From the NCBI GenBank assembly GCA_035524275.1, contig DATKPC010000145.1, forward strand, positions 1-64,000: a stretch of DNA of 64,000 nucleotides. The letters are read 5' to 3'. The position numbers and the translations under genes were made by a program. A model generated the notes under the pieces. The model saw only the letters and a list, made by a program, of their open reading frames with translations, made no database searches and had not been told where the DNA came from. Origin of the DNA: DATKPC01 sp035524275 (GTDB lineage: Bacteria > Pseudomonadota > Gammaproteobacteria > Burkholderiales > Burkholderiaceae_F). This document shows, piece by piece, positions 51,401 to 59,862 of this stretch (position 1 is its first letter; each line of letters starts with the position of its first letter).

Positions 51401-53113
51401 ATGTGGGCCTACGAACCGCCGCTGCGCGACATGCAGTTCGTGATTGAGGAGGTGCTCGGCGCACCCGCGCAGTGGGCGGCCACGGCAGCGTTCGCCGACC
51501 TGGACGTCGAGACGGCGCGCGCCGTCCTGGAGGAGGGCGGCAAGTTCGCCGCCGGCGTGCTGGCGCCCATCAACGGCAGCGCCGACCTCGAAGGCTGTAG
51601 CTGGCGCGACGGCGAGGTCGGCACGCCGGCGGGCTACCGCGCCGCATACCAAAGCTTCGTCGACGGCGGCTGGGGCGCGCTGGCGTGCGACCCCGAGTGG
51701 GGTGGCCAGGGATTGCGGGCGCTGCTTGGTGCCGCATTCAATGAGATGATCGCTGCCGCGAACCACGGCTGGACGATGTACCCGGGCCTGCTGCACGGCG
51801 CCTACGAATGCCTGAGGATCCATGGCAGCGCCGAGCTGAAGGCGCGCTACCTCCGGAAGCTGGCCATGGGCGAGTGGCTGGCGACGATGAACCTGACCGA
51901 GCCGCACGCCGGCAGCGACCTGGGCTTGGTGCGCTGCAAGGCGGAGCCCGTCGTAGACGGCAGCTTCCGCATCACCGGGAGCAAGATCTTCGTCTCCGGC
52001 GGCGAGCACGATCTCACCGACAATATCGTGCACCTGGTCCTTTCGCGGCTGACCGATGCGCCGCCGGGCACGCGGGGTCTCTCGCTGTTCGTCGCGCCGA
52101 AGTGGCTCCCGGACGGTCGCCGCAACGCCATTCATTGCGACGGCATCGAGAAAAAGATGGGCATCAAGGGCAGCGCCACCTGTGCCATGCGATTCGAGGG
52201 CGCCACGGGCTGGCTGGTCGGCGAGCCGCACCGGGGCCTGGGCGCGATGTTCGTGATGATGAACTCGGCGCGGCTGCACGTGGGGCTGCAGGGCCTGGGG
52301 CACCTAGAGGCGGCGCTGCAAAACGCACAAGCCTATGCACGCGAGCGCGTGCAGGGGCGCGGCGCACCGATCGCACGGCACCCTGCGGTGCGCCGCACGT
52401 TGTGGAGCCTGCGCGCGTTGGCCGAGGGTCAGCGGGTGGTCGCCTACTGGTGCGGGATGCTGATCGACGACGCGCACCACCATGCCGATCCGCCGTGCCG
52501 CGCCCGGGCCGAGGCGCTGGTGGGCCTGCTGACGCCCGTGGTCAAGGCCCTACTCACCGACAACGGCCACCGCGGCGCCGACGAGGCGCTGCAAGTCTGG
52601 GGCGTCTACGGCTACGTGCACGAGTACGGCATCGAGCAGGCCGTGCGGGACAGCCGCATCGCGATGATCTACGAGGGTACCAACGAGATCCAGGCAATCG
52701 ACTTGCTGCAGCGCAAGGTGCTCGATGACGGCGCTGCGCGGCTTGACACGCTGCTAGCCCAACTGGAGGCCGACGCCAGCGCTGCGCCACCGTCCGCCGT
52801 CGAGTTCGCACAGGCGCTGCGCGCGCAGGTCGATGCCGCTCGTGCCGCCACTGCTGCGCTTCTGGACGGCCGCGAAGGTGATCCGGAATGGCCGCTGCGT
52901 GTCGCCGACGACTACCTGCGCGGCATCGGCTTCACGCTGCTCGCCTGGGCCTGGATGCGCAGCGTACAGGCGGCACTGCGCCACACGTGCGACGCCTGGC
53001 ATGACGAGAAGATGCGCACTGCGCGCTTCGGCGTACAGTGGCTGCTGCCCGAGGCGCAGTGGCGCTGGCAGCGCGTGCTGGCGCGCCACGCCGTGCTACC
53101 GCCGTTAAGTTGA
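51401..53113 (+). CDS. Acyl-CoA dehydrogenase, long form
   Basis: The FAD enzyme makes the alpha-beta double bond in acyl-CoA esters. The 570-residue protein is of the long type with a C-terminal extension after the four-helix domain. FAD and substrate motifs are 'MNLTEPHAGSDLGLVRCKA', 'ITGSKIFVSGGEHDLTDNIV' and 'IEKKMGIKGSATCAMRFEG'. The catalytic Glu is in 'AMIYEGTNEIQAIDLLQRKV'. ATG 51401 is chosen because 'YEPPLRDMQFVIEEVLGA' is the family start; an in-frame ATG at 51359 lies in the SDR gene. It is the last gene of the IclR-linked cluster. Confidence 0.93.
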   Translation: MWAYEPPLRDMQFVIEEVLGAPAQWAATAAFADLDVETARAVLEEGGKFAAGVLAPINGSADLEGCSWRDGEVGTPAGYRAAYQSFVDGGWGALACDPEWGGQGLRALLGAAFNEMIAAANHGWTMYPGLLHGAYECLRIHGSAELKARYLRKLAMGEWLATMNLTEPHAGSDLGLVRCKAEPVVDGSFRITGSKIFVSGGEHDLTDNIVHLVLSRLTDAPPGTRGLSLFVAPKWLPDGRRNAIHCDGIEKKMGIKGSATCAMRFEGATGWLVGEPHRGLGAMFVMMNSARLHVGLQGLGHLEAALQNAQAYARERVQGRGAPIARHPAVRRTLWSLRALAEGQRVVAYWCGMLIDDAHHHADPPCRARAEALVGLLTPVVKALLTDNGHRGADEALQVWGVYGYVHEYGIEQAVRDSRIAMIYEGTNEIQAIDLLQRKVLDDGAARLDTLLAQLEADASAAPPSAVEFAQALRAQVDAARAATAALLDGREGDPEWPLRVADDYLRGIGFTLLAWAWMRSVQAALRHTCDAWHDEKMRTARFGVQWLLPEAQWRWQRVLARHAVLPPLS

Positions 53114-53301
53114 TAGCCGCGGCGCATGCAGGCCTATTCGGGGCCGTCTTCGCGACGTACCGGGCGCCGGCAGGAGTGCGTGGCGAGGTGCCAGTAGCGC
53201 TCCCGATGGCGGTCTTCTAGTATCGGATCCCGCCCTGTTCTGATTTTCTGCTGCCCGCTCCAGCAGGGCGGCGCCCGGCACTCCTTGGGGGGAGAAGCTA
53301 G

Positions 53302-56085
53302 GTGGCGACCTACTCGCTCGACTTCGGTGCGCTGGCGCGCGGGGCAGCGCGGGTCCTGTTGATCGCTGCTTCGGTCGCCATCGGCGGTCTGCCGACGCTG
53401 TGGGTCGGTGTGTTTCCGGGCGGCGCGCCCCCGATCGACCCGGCGGCTGCGATCGGTGTCGTCGCGACGGCCATTCTGGGTTGGGCGTCGCTCGTCGGCG
53501 TTGCCTTGGGGGCCCTCGCGACGGGCGCGGCGCGCCTCGCCGGCCGAGGCGTCGGAATATCGGACTGGCAACTGGCAACTGCCACGATCGCCTTTGCGTT
53601 GGGGGTGACGGCGCAGGCGGCGGCCGGAGCCGCGGTGGTACGGAAGTGGGTGCCGGCGTCGAGGTGGGGTCTTGAGGCTCCCGGGGAAATCCTCCGCTTC
53701 CTGCTCGGCGCGGGCCCCATTGCCAGCCTGGTCAGCGCCTCGGCGATCACGCTGGCAGAAGTGGCACTGTCGACCGCCGACCCGCCCGGCCTCGTCTGGC
53801 TCGCGTGGTGGGTCGGCGAGACCCTTGGCGTGCTCGTGCTGGGACCCGCCGTCTTGACCTGGATCGGCAGGCCGCCCGCAGTGTGGATCAGGCGTCGCCT
53901 CGGCGTCGGCTTGCCGCTCGTGACGCTGGCGATCCTGTTCGTGGCCGGAATCGCCGAGGTCTCGCGCTGGGAGGACCGTCGGCGCGAGGCAACGTTCAGC
54001 CGATCGGCGCAGGAAGTCAACAAGCGCCTGCTGCTGGGACTGCAGGGATGCATCGATGCCGTGGAGGCCGTGCACGGACTGATGTCGTTCTCGGATGACG
54101 TCACCGAGGCCGAGTTCTCGCGCGCCGCGATTCCGTGGACTCGGCGGATCGGACCCCTGGACGGCCTCGGTTGGCACGTCCAGGTGGCTGCGATCGACGT
54201 CGCGGCCTTCGAGCGCCGGGTGCGCGCCGAGGGTCACCCCGATTTCCGGGTCTGGGATCGTGCCATTGCCGACGGCGGCACGTCGACCGACGGCGATGCC
54301 GAGAAGGTCGTCATGCGCTTCATGTACACGCTGAATCCCGCAGGGCTGGGGGCGATCGGCATCAACGTGTTGTCGATTCCCCAGGCAAGGGCAACGATCG
54401 ACATCGCGCGCCGGACCCGGCGAATCGTTGCGTCGCCCGGATTTCACCTGACGAGTTCGCCCCCCGGAGAGACCGGCGTGGTTCTCTACCATGCCGCCTT
54501 CGGACGTGATGCGGGTCGCGAACTGCCGCGCGGGTTCGCATTTACCGGTATCCGGCTTGACATCGCGCTGGCTGACGCCCTGGAGGGTGCGGGGGGCGAG
54601 CTGGTCGCCTGCCTGGACGATCTCACCGATCCCGCCGAGCGTGTCCGCCTCGCAGGTGGCCCCGACTGCCAGGGACCGGCTCCGAAGGGCCGCGAGCAGG
54701 AAGCTACGAGCCTCGATTTCGCGTCGCGGACCTGGCAGCTGCGCGTGATGTCGACCAAACCGTTGGCGCCGCAAGAGCGCCTGCGGTTGGCGGCGCTGTC
54801 CGCCCCGGCCTTTTCGTCCCTGGCGATGTTCGGGCTGCTGATGCTGACGATGTCCGGCACCCTGTTCCGGATCGAGGCCGCGGTCAATGAGCGGACGAGA
54901 CAATTGCGACACGAGATCGCCGAGCGCCGAAGCACCTTGCGATCACTGGGCGAGAGCGAGGCGAGGCTTCGAACCATTCTCGATGCGGTCACCGTGGGCG
55001 TCGCGTATGCCGAGGTCGACGGACGGATTCGGCAGGCCAACCCGGCCTTCGGCGAGCTTACCGGGTACCCGGGCGCGCAGCTGCTGTCGATGAACCTGCT
55101 CGATCTTCTGCCTCGCGAGGAGCGCGAAGCAGAGCGGGATCGCCTGCGCGGCATGCTGATCGGGGCGATGCGCGGCTACGATTGCGAGCAGCGCTACGTC
55201 CGCGCGGACGGCTCCGCCGTTCCGGTCCTGGTGCGGGCGCGCCTGATCGTCGAAGCCGGCCAGTCGCCGCACGTCGTCGCCGTCGTCCAGGACACCAGCG
55301 AGACGGAGCGCTTGCATTACGCTGAGCGCGCGCGCGCATTGGCCGAAGCCGCGAGCAAGGCCAAGACCGACTTTCTCTCGCGGATGAGCCACGACCTGCG
55401 CGCTCCGCTGAACGCCATCCTTGGCTTCTCGCAGTTGCTCGCGGCCGAGGGAGCCGATCCTCTCTTGCCCCGGCAAAGGCAGCGCAACGACCAGATCCAG
55501 GAAGCGGGTTGGCACCTGCTGGCGATGATCGAGGAGGTGCTCGACCTGGCGCGCGTCGATGCCGGCGCGGTTGCGATGCGGCTTGCTCCAGTCGACGTGA
55601 CCCGCTTGATCCGATCGTGCATCGCGCTGCTCGAGGTCGACGCGAGCCGGAATCAACTGTCCTTCGAGGTCGACCTGGCCCCGGGTGCCGAGGAGGTCGA
55701 TGCCGACGAGACGAAGTTGCGGCAGGTGATCACGAACTTGCTGTCCAACGCGGTCAAGTACAACCGACCGGGAGGCAAGATTACCGTGTCGACCCGAGCC
55801 GACAGCCCATGGGTCGACATCACGGTCGCCGACAGCGGGATCGGCATGAGCGAGGCCCAGCTCGCGGATCTCTTCCAGCCATTCAACCGCCTCGGAAGGG
55901 ATAAGAGCAGCACCCCGGGATACGGAATCGGACTGGTGATCAGCCGACGCCTGGTCGAGGCGATGGGGGGCTCGCTGGTCGCCACAAGCTCGCCGGGGTC
56001 AGGGTCCCGATTCACGGTGACGTTGCGACGTGCCGCGCGGAATGTCAGCGGGGAAGGGAATGCCTCGACCACCCCGGTCAGCTAG
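53302..56085 (+). CDS. MASE1-CHASE-PAS sensor histidine kinase, orphan
   Basis: The 927-residue membrane kinase has a MASE1-type N-terminus with about eight hydrophobic segments (residues 10-215), a periplasmic CHASE domain (about 235-510, 'LLGLQGCIDAVEAVHGLMSF', 'PLDGLGWHVQVAAIDVAAFE'), a membrane helix (about 515-535), a short coiled coil, a PAS domain (about 550-675), HisKA with phospho-acceptor His697 in 'FLSRMSHDLRAPLNAILGFS', and HATPase_c with 'VITNLLSNAVKYN', 'VADSGIGM' and 'GYGIGLVISRRLVEAMGG'. It starts with GTG at 53302 behind GGGGGGAGA. No response regulator or receiver domain is adjacent, so its partner is elsewhere. Confidence 0.9.
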   Translation: MATYSLDFGALARGAARVLLIAASVAIGGLPTLWVGVFPGGAPPIDPAAAIGVVATAILGWASLVGVALGALATGAARLAGRGVGISDWQLATATIAFALGVTAQAAAGAAVVRKWVPASRWGLEAPGEILRFLLGAGPIASLVSASAITLAEVALSTADPPGLVWLAWWVGETLGVLVLGPAVLTWIGRPPAVWIRRRLGVGLPLVTLAILFVAGIAEVSRWEDRRREATFSRSAQEVNKRLLLGLQGCIDAVEAVHGLMSFSDDVTEAEFSRAAIPWTRRIGPLDGLGWHVQVAAIDVAAFERRVRAEGHPDFRVWDRAIADGGTSTDGDAEKVVMRFMYTLNPAGLGAIGINVLSIPQARATIDIARRTRRIVASPGFHLTSSPPGETGVVLYHAAFGRDAGRELPRGFAFTGIRLDIALADALEGAGGELVACLDDLTDPAERVRLAGGPDCQGPAPKGREQEATSLDFASRTWQLRVMSTKPLAPQERLRLAALSAPAFSSLAMFGLLMLTMSGTLFRIEAAVNERTRQLRHEIAERRSTLRSLGESEARLRTILDAVTVGVAYAEVDGRIRQANPAFGELTGYPGAQLLSMNLLDLLPREEREAERDRLRGMLIGAMRGYDCEQRYVRADGSAVPVLVRARLIVEAGQSPHVVAVVQDTSETERLHYAERARALAEAASKAKTDFLSRMSHDLRAPLNAILGFSQLLAAEGADPLLPRQRQRNDQIQEAGWHLLAMIEEVLDLARVDAGAVAMRLAPVDVTRLIRSCIALLEVDASRNQLSFEVDLAPGAEEVDADETKLRQVITNLLSNAVKYNRPGGKITVSTRADSPWVDITVADSGIGMSEAQLADLFQPFNRLGRDKSSTPGYGIGLVISRRLVEAMGGSLVATSSPGSGSRFTVTLRRAARNVSGEGNASTTPVS

Positions 56086-56140
56086 GAAAGCGCATTCGTC
56101 GAGCCCAGCATGCAGCTCTGACCGGCGATCCCGGATGGTG

Positions 56141-57166
56141 CTAGTCGTTCCAATCCGTCCGCCGCCATGACGCTCCGGGCGCCGTCGTGCGCCCGGCGAG
56201 TCCGAGAAATGTCCCGGCGTCCCGGGCCCCGGCCACGTCATTGACGCGCATGGCGTAGTGCTGCGCGAGCACTGCGCACACCATCAGTTGGAGCTGGTGA
56301 AACAGCATCAGCGGGAGCACGACGGCGCCCACCACATGGGCGGGGAACAGGATGTTCGCCATCGGGATGCCGCTGGCCAGGCTCTTCTTGGAGCCGCAGA
56401 AGACGGTGGTGATCTCGTCGGCCTTGTCGAAACCGAGGCGGCGAGCGAGCCAGGCGCTTAGGAACAGTGCGCAGGCCAGCACGACGGCGCACACCGCCAA
56501 CAGCCCGGCCAACGCCTGCATGGATATCTGCCGCCATAGCCCTTCGATGACCGAGGCGCTGAACGCGGTGTAGACCACCAGAAGAATGGAGCCGCGATCG
56601 ACCACGCCGAGGACGGCGCCGTGGCGCTTGAGTCGCTCGCCGATCCACGGGCGCAGCAACTGACCCGCTGCAAACGGCGCCATCAACTGCAGGAGAATGC
56701 GCCAGACCGAATCGAGTGACGCGCTGGCTGACCCGCCGGAAACTACCAACAGGTTGACCAGCGCGGGCGTGAGGAAGACACCCAGCAGGGTCGAGCCCGA
56801 CGCGCTGCAGACGGCGGCCGGCACGTTGCCGCGGGCGATGGACGTGAAGGCGATCGCCGACTGCACGGTCGCAGGCAGCACGCACAGGAACAGGACGCCG
56901 GTGTAGATCTGCGGCGTCACCAGCGGCATCAGCACAGGCTTCAGCGCCAGGCCGAGGAGCGGGAATAGGGCGAAGGTGCAGCCGAATACCAGGCCGTGAA
57001 GCCGCCACTGCGCGGCGCCGGCACTGATCGACTTAGCCGACAGCTTGGTGCCGTGAAGGAAGAACAGCAGGCCGATCGCGATCGTGGTGAGGGTCTCGAA
57101 GCCGGCGGCGGCGGCGCCGCGCGCGGGCAGCACGCTGGCCAGCAGCACGGTGCTCACCAGCAGCAC
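56141..57166 (-). CDS. YfeH-like transporter of the bile acid:sodium symporter family
   Basis: The protein (341 residues from the GTG at 57166) has about nine or ten membrane helices and the family motifs 'IAIGLLFFLHGTKLSAKSI', 'LFLCVLPATVQSAIAFTSIARGN' and 'VFCGSKKSLASGIPMANILF', as in YfeH and arsenite-permease-like SBF proteins. The substrate is unknown. Nine in-frame codons upstream of the GTG (reading RQLLPDRFT) look like the conserved beginning of the protein, but no ATG, GTG or TTG precedes them before a stop at 57214-57212. Either an unusual start codon is used or the N-terminus has been damaged. It is divergent from a LysR gene. Confidence 0.85.
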   Translation of the reverse strand: MLLVSTVLLASVLPARGAAAAGFETLTTIAIGLLFFLHGTKLSAKSISAGAAQWRLHGLVFGCTFALFPLLGLALKPVLMPLVTPQIYTGVLFLCVLPATVQSAIAFTSIARGNVPAAVCSASGSTLLGVFLTPALVNLLVVSGGSASASLDSVWRILLQLMAPFAAGQLLRPWIGERLKRHGAVLGVVDRGSILLVVYTAFSASVIEGLWRQISMQALAGLLAVCAVVLACALFLSAWLARRLGFDKADEITTVFCGSKKSLASGIPMANILFPAHVVGAVVLPLMLFHQLQLMVCAVLAQHYAMRVNDVAGARDAGTFLGLAGRTTAPGASWRRTDWND

Positions 57167-57237
57167 GGTGAATCGGTCGGGAAGCAGTTGTCGGATCGCC
57201 GTGGGCGGATTTCACCGCACGGCCAGAGCAAAGAGAA

Positions 57238-57270
57238 ATCGATTTATGAAATTTATATATGATAATCGAT
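57238..57270. promoter_or_regulatory. AT-rich operator region between YfeH-like and LysR genes
   Basis: ATCGATT (57238-57244) and AATCGAT (57264-57270) are inverted copies. Between them TTATGA...TGATAA (57243-57264) forms a second, nearly symmetrical repeat containing T-N11-A type spacing. The patch is strikingly AT-rich for this genome and lies just before the LysR ATG, as expected for a LysR autoregulatory site that also serves the divergent transporter gene. Confidence 0.5.
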
Positions 57271-57271
57271 C

Positions 57272-58225
57272 ATGAATGTCACGCTGCGCCAGTTGCGGGT
57301 CTTCCAGTCGGTCGCCGAGACGCGCAACTTCAGCCGTACCGGCGAGCGGATCGGGTTGACGCAGCCGGCCGTCAGTCGCGCGATCGTCGAACTGGAATCC
57401 GGCTTGGGCGTGCGTCTGTTGGATCGCACGACACGCGAGGTTCTGCTGACAGAAGCCGGACGCTCGCTGGCTTCCCGGCTCGAACGCGCGCTCGACGAGC
57501 TCGACGGGGTACTGTCCGAAGTCGCCGGGTTGGCGGACGCAGACGGCGGCAAGGTGCGCGTGGCCAGCGCGCCGACGCTGTCGGCTTACCTTATGCCGGC
57601 GTGCATCGCGACTTGTGCGCGAGAGGCGCCCCGCGTTCGCTTCATGTTGGTCGACGATAGCCAGCGCGACGTGCTGCAAAGCGTGCGCGACGGCGAAGTT
57701 GATTTCGGCGTAGTGGTCGAGCCGCTGTCGCTGGAGGGCCTCCACTACGAGTCAATTCTCCGCGACCCGTTCGTCCTGATTGCACCGCCAGGCCACGAAT
57801 TGTTGCGGTCGCGCAGTGTGCCTTGGCGCGCACTGGACGGATGCTCGCTGGTCCTGCTTGACGCGAATTCGGGCAGCCGGCGCTACATCGACGCGGCGCT
57901 CGCGCGGCACCGCGCGACCTGCACCGTCGCGCAACAGCTGAGCCACATCACGACCGTCTTTCGGATGATCGAGGCCGGCATCGGGCTCAGCGTGATGCCT
58001 GCGCTGTCGGTGCCGGTGACCGGCTTGCCGGGGCTCGAAGTGCGTCCGCTGCGGCCGCGTCTTGAACGGACCGTGATGCTGGTGAGGCGCGCAAACCGCG
58101 CCTTGTCGCCTGTGGCCGAGCGGGTCTGGAACCTGGTCAGCGCGACGGTGCGTGCGCGATCCGCTGGCGTCTTGAACCGCCCCGGGATTGCCGGCGGCCT
58201 CCAGGTTCGAGCCAGGCCGACATAG
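57272..58225 (+). CDS. LysR-family transcriptional regulator
   Basis: The 317-residue protein has the LysR winged HTH ('LRQLRVFQSVAETRNFSRTG', 'IGLTQPAVSRAIVELESGLGVRLLDRTT' in parts) and an effector domain from about residue 90 ('VRVASAPTLSAYLMPACIAT', 'VDFGVVVEPLSLEGLHYESIL', 'AGIGLSVMPALSVPV'), of the CynR/GbpR-like branch. It is divergent from the YfeH-like transporter and upstream of a porin, and could regulate either. The last 15 residues are Arg/Gly-rich and less typical. Confidence 0.92.
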   Translation: MNVTLRQLRVFQSVAETRNFSRTGERIGLTQPAVSRAIVELESGLGVRLLDRTTREVLLTEAGRSLASRLERALDELDGVLSEVAGLADADGGKVRVASAPTLSAYLMPACIATCAREAPRVRFMLVDDSQRDVLQSVRDGEVDFGVVVEPLSLEGLHYESILRDPFVLIAPPGHELLRSRSVPWRALDGCSLVLLDANSGSRRYIDAALARHRATCTVAQQLSHITTVFRMIEAGIGLSVMPALSVPVTGLPGLEVRPLRPRLERTVMLVRRANRALSPVAERVWNLVSATVRARSAGVLNRPGIAGGLQVRARPT

Positions 58226-58573
58226 CCGCCCCGGCCTTCTGCCGCTGGGTCGCGCAGATCGGCTTTGGGCGACGTTTCCTGCCTCGACCATCAGGCCTCG
58301 CAGCCAAGCCAGGCCGGGGTCCTGGGTTCGATATTTGTGCCATTGCATCGACTGCTGACTGCTGCATCGGTTCCACCGCGAACGCCAGAGGCAGCGACTC
58401 AGGACGCCGCAATCTCGTGCAGGGCATCCGCCGCCGCCGTGGATGCGCGCCAGAAACGGTAGCGCAAGCCGACCCCCGTAGCCCGTCCCCGCTCGATTGA
58501 CCCGCGACCGAGGCCGATCAGGTCCGTCTTGCCATCGCTCGTCGTCCGACTCGGCCGGGTCACGCCTTGCTCG
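58226..58573. other. No gene recognised between LysR and porin genes
   Basis: About 350 bp have open frames on both strands but none with recognisable motifs or a ribosome binding site. A minus-strand stretch ('GLRYRFWRASTAAADALHEI') looks protein-like without being identifiable, so an eroded gene cannot be excluded. Confidence 0.45.
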
Positions 58574-58621
58574 TTGACGATTTAATTGAACGTACGTACA
58601 GTAATAATTAAACGAACGTAC
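58574..58621 (+). promoter_or_regulatory. Porin promoter with overlapping repeat operator
   Basis: TTGACG (58574-58579) and TACAGT (58597-58602), 17 bp apart, form a good sigma-70 promoter. GAACGTAC occurs twice in direct orientation, at 58588-58595 (between -35 and -10) and at 58614-58621 (about ten bases after the expected start), 26 bp apart. TTTAATT (58581-58587) and AATTAAA (58606-58612) form an inverted pair around the -10. The arrangement suggests tight repression by a regulator covering the promoter. Confidence 0.55.
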
Positions 58622-58675
58622 AACCAAATCCGCGAGCCGATCGGTGCGGTTCGGGATCCAACCAGGGAGCCAGCA

Positions 58676-59860
58676 ATGAGGGGATCAAGCCCGTGTCGTG
58701 GCGCGTTCCGCGCCGCATTTCTTGCAGTGACGGCGTGCAGCGCGCTCGGTTCAGGGGCGGCGAGCGCTGAAGGCGTTACGGTCTATGGCGTCTTCGACAC
58801 CGGCGTGGGGTCGCTGACCGGCGTCAAGGCGCCGGGCGCGGCGTCGACACGGACCGTCCGCCTCGTCGACGGCGGGATGATCACGCCTTTCGTGGGGCTT
58901 CGAGGCGAGGAGGACCTGGGCGGCGGCCTGCGGGCGGGTTTCGTGCTCGAGGCGTTCTACGATTCTCGAAACGGTGCGCTGGGGCGCCCGGTTCCGGGCG
59001 GAGACACCCTGTTCAATCGCGAAGCATCGGTCGACGTCAGCGGGGAGTTCGGAACCATCAAGCTCGGTCACGTCGATGCGCCGGCGCTGATGCCGACGAT
59101 CCTGCTGAATCCGCTGGGCGGCGCGCCGACCTTGAGCCCGCTCTTCACGCACATCTTCGTCACGGGCCTGGGTGGCGCAGGCGCGCTGGGCGAAACGGCC
59201 GGCCTCCTGGGCGGCAACACCTTGACCGATTCCGGTTGGAACGACGCGATCGTCTACGGTCTACCCAAGGTCGCCGGCCTCGACGCAAAGATCTACTACC
59301 AACTTGGCGGCGTCGCCGGCCAGTCCGGGAAGGGCAACGTCGGCGTGAACTTCCTCTATCGCCACGGACCACTGACACTTGGGGGCTACTACCAGCACGA
59401 CTGGATCTGCAACCCGATCGGCTGCCTGACGCTCAACGTGACGACCGGCGCGACGAGCACGCCCACCGCACTGCTGGCGGGCGCCGAGCGGACATGGTTC
59501 ATCGGCGGCAGCTACGACTTCTCGGTGGCGAAGCTGTTCGCCGGCTACAACTCCTACGCGCTCGGCGCACAACCGGCGCCCGCGGCGGCGAACGGCTTCA
59601 CGGTTCAGCTCGGCAACTTCGGCGACCGGATCAAGACCCCCGAGGCCGGGGTGAGCGTGCCGATCGGCAGCGCGAAGCTCAGCCTGGCGTGGGCCTCGAC
59701 CCGCAATGGCACGATCGGCAAGACCTGGGGCACCACCTCGCTGGTCTATGACTATTCGCTCTCGAAGCGCACTGACGCCTACGCCGGCGCGATGCGCGAG
59801 ACCTACACGGGGTATGCCTCCGGGAGCGGCATCGTCGCCGGTCTGCGGCATTCTTTCTGA
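58676..59860 (+). CDS. Gram-negative porin
   Basis: The 394-residue protein is a trimeric-type general porin of the betaproteobacterial OmpC-like family. It has a signal peptide (about residues 1-32, 'FLAVTACSALGSGAASA'), mature start 'EGVTVYGVFDTGVGSLTGVK', alternating beta strands such as 'TPFVGLRGEEDLGGGLRAGFVLEAFYD' (in parts) and 'FGTIKLGHVDAPALM', and a C-terminal phenylalanine ('IVAGLRHSF') as the outer-membrane assembly signal. ATG 58676 follows AGGGAG. It converges on the fumarylacetoacetase gene two bases away. It may admit the substrate of the adjoining transport/catabolic operon. Confidence 0.93.
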   Translation: MRGSSPCRGAFRAAFLAVTACSALGSGAASAEGVTVYGVFDTGVGSLTGVKAPGAASTRTVRLVDGGMITPFVGLRGEEDLGGGLRAGFVLEAFYDSRNGALGRPVPGGDTLFNREASVDVSGEFGTIKLGHVDAPALMPTILLNPLGGAPTLSPLFTHIFVTGLGGAGALGETAGLLGGNTLTDSGWNDAIVYGLPKVAGLDAKIYYQLGGVAGQSGKGNVGVNFLYRHGPLTLGGYYQHDWICNPIGCLTLNVTTGATSTPTALLAGAERTWFIGGSYDFSVAKLFAGYNSYALGAQPAPAAANGFTVQLGNFGDRIKTPEAGVSVPIGSAKLSLAWASTRNGTIGKTWGTTSLVYDYSLSKRTDAYAGAMRETYTGYASGSGIVAGLRHSF

Positions 59861-59862
59861 CT

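Noticed and set aside
58137..58427. Small minus-strand gene after the LysR gene
   Set aside because: It overlaps the LysR end, lacks a ribosome binding site, and its Arg/Pro-rich sequence matches nothing recognisable.
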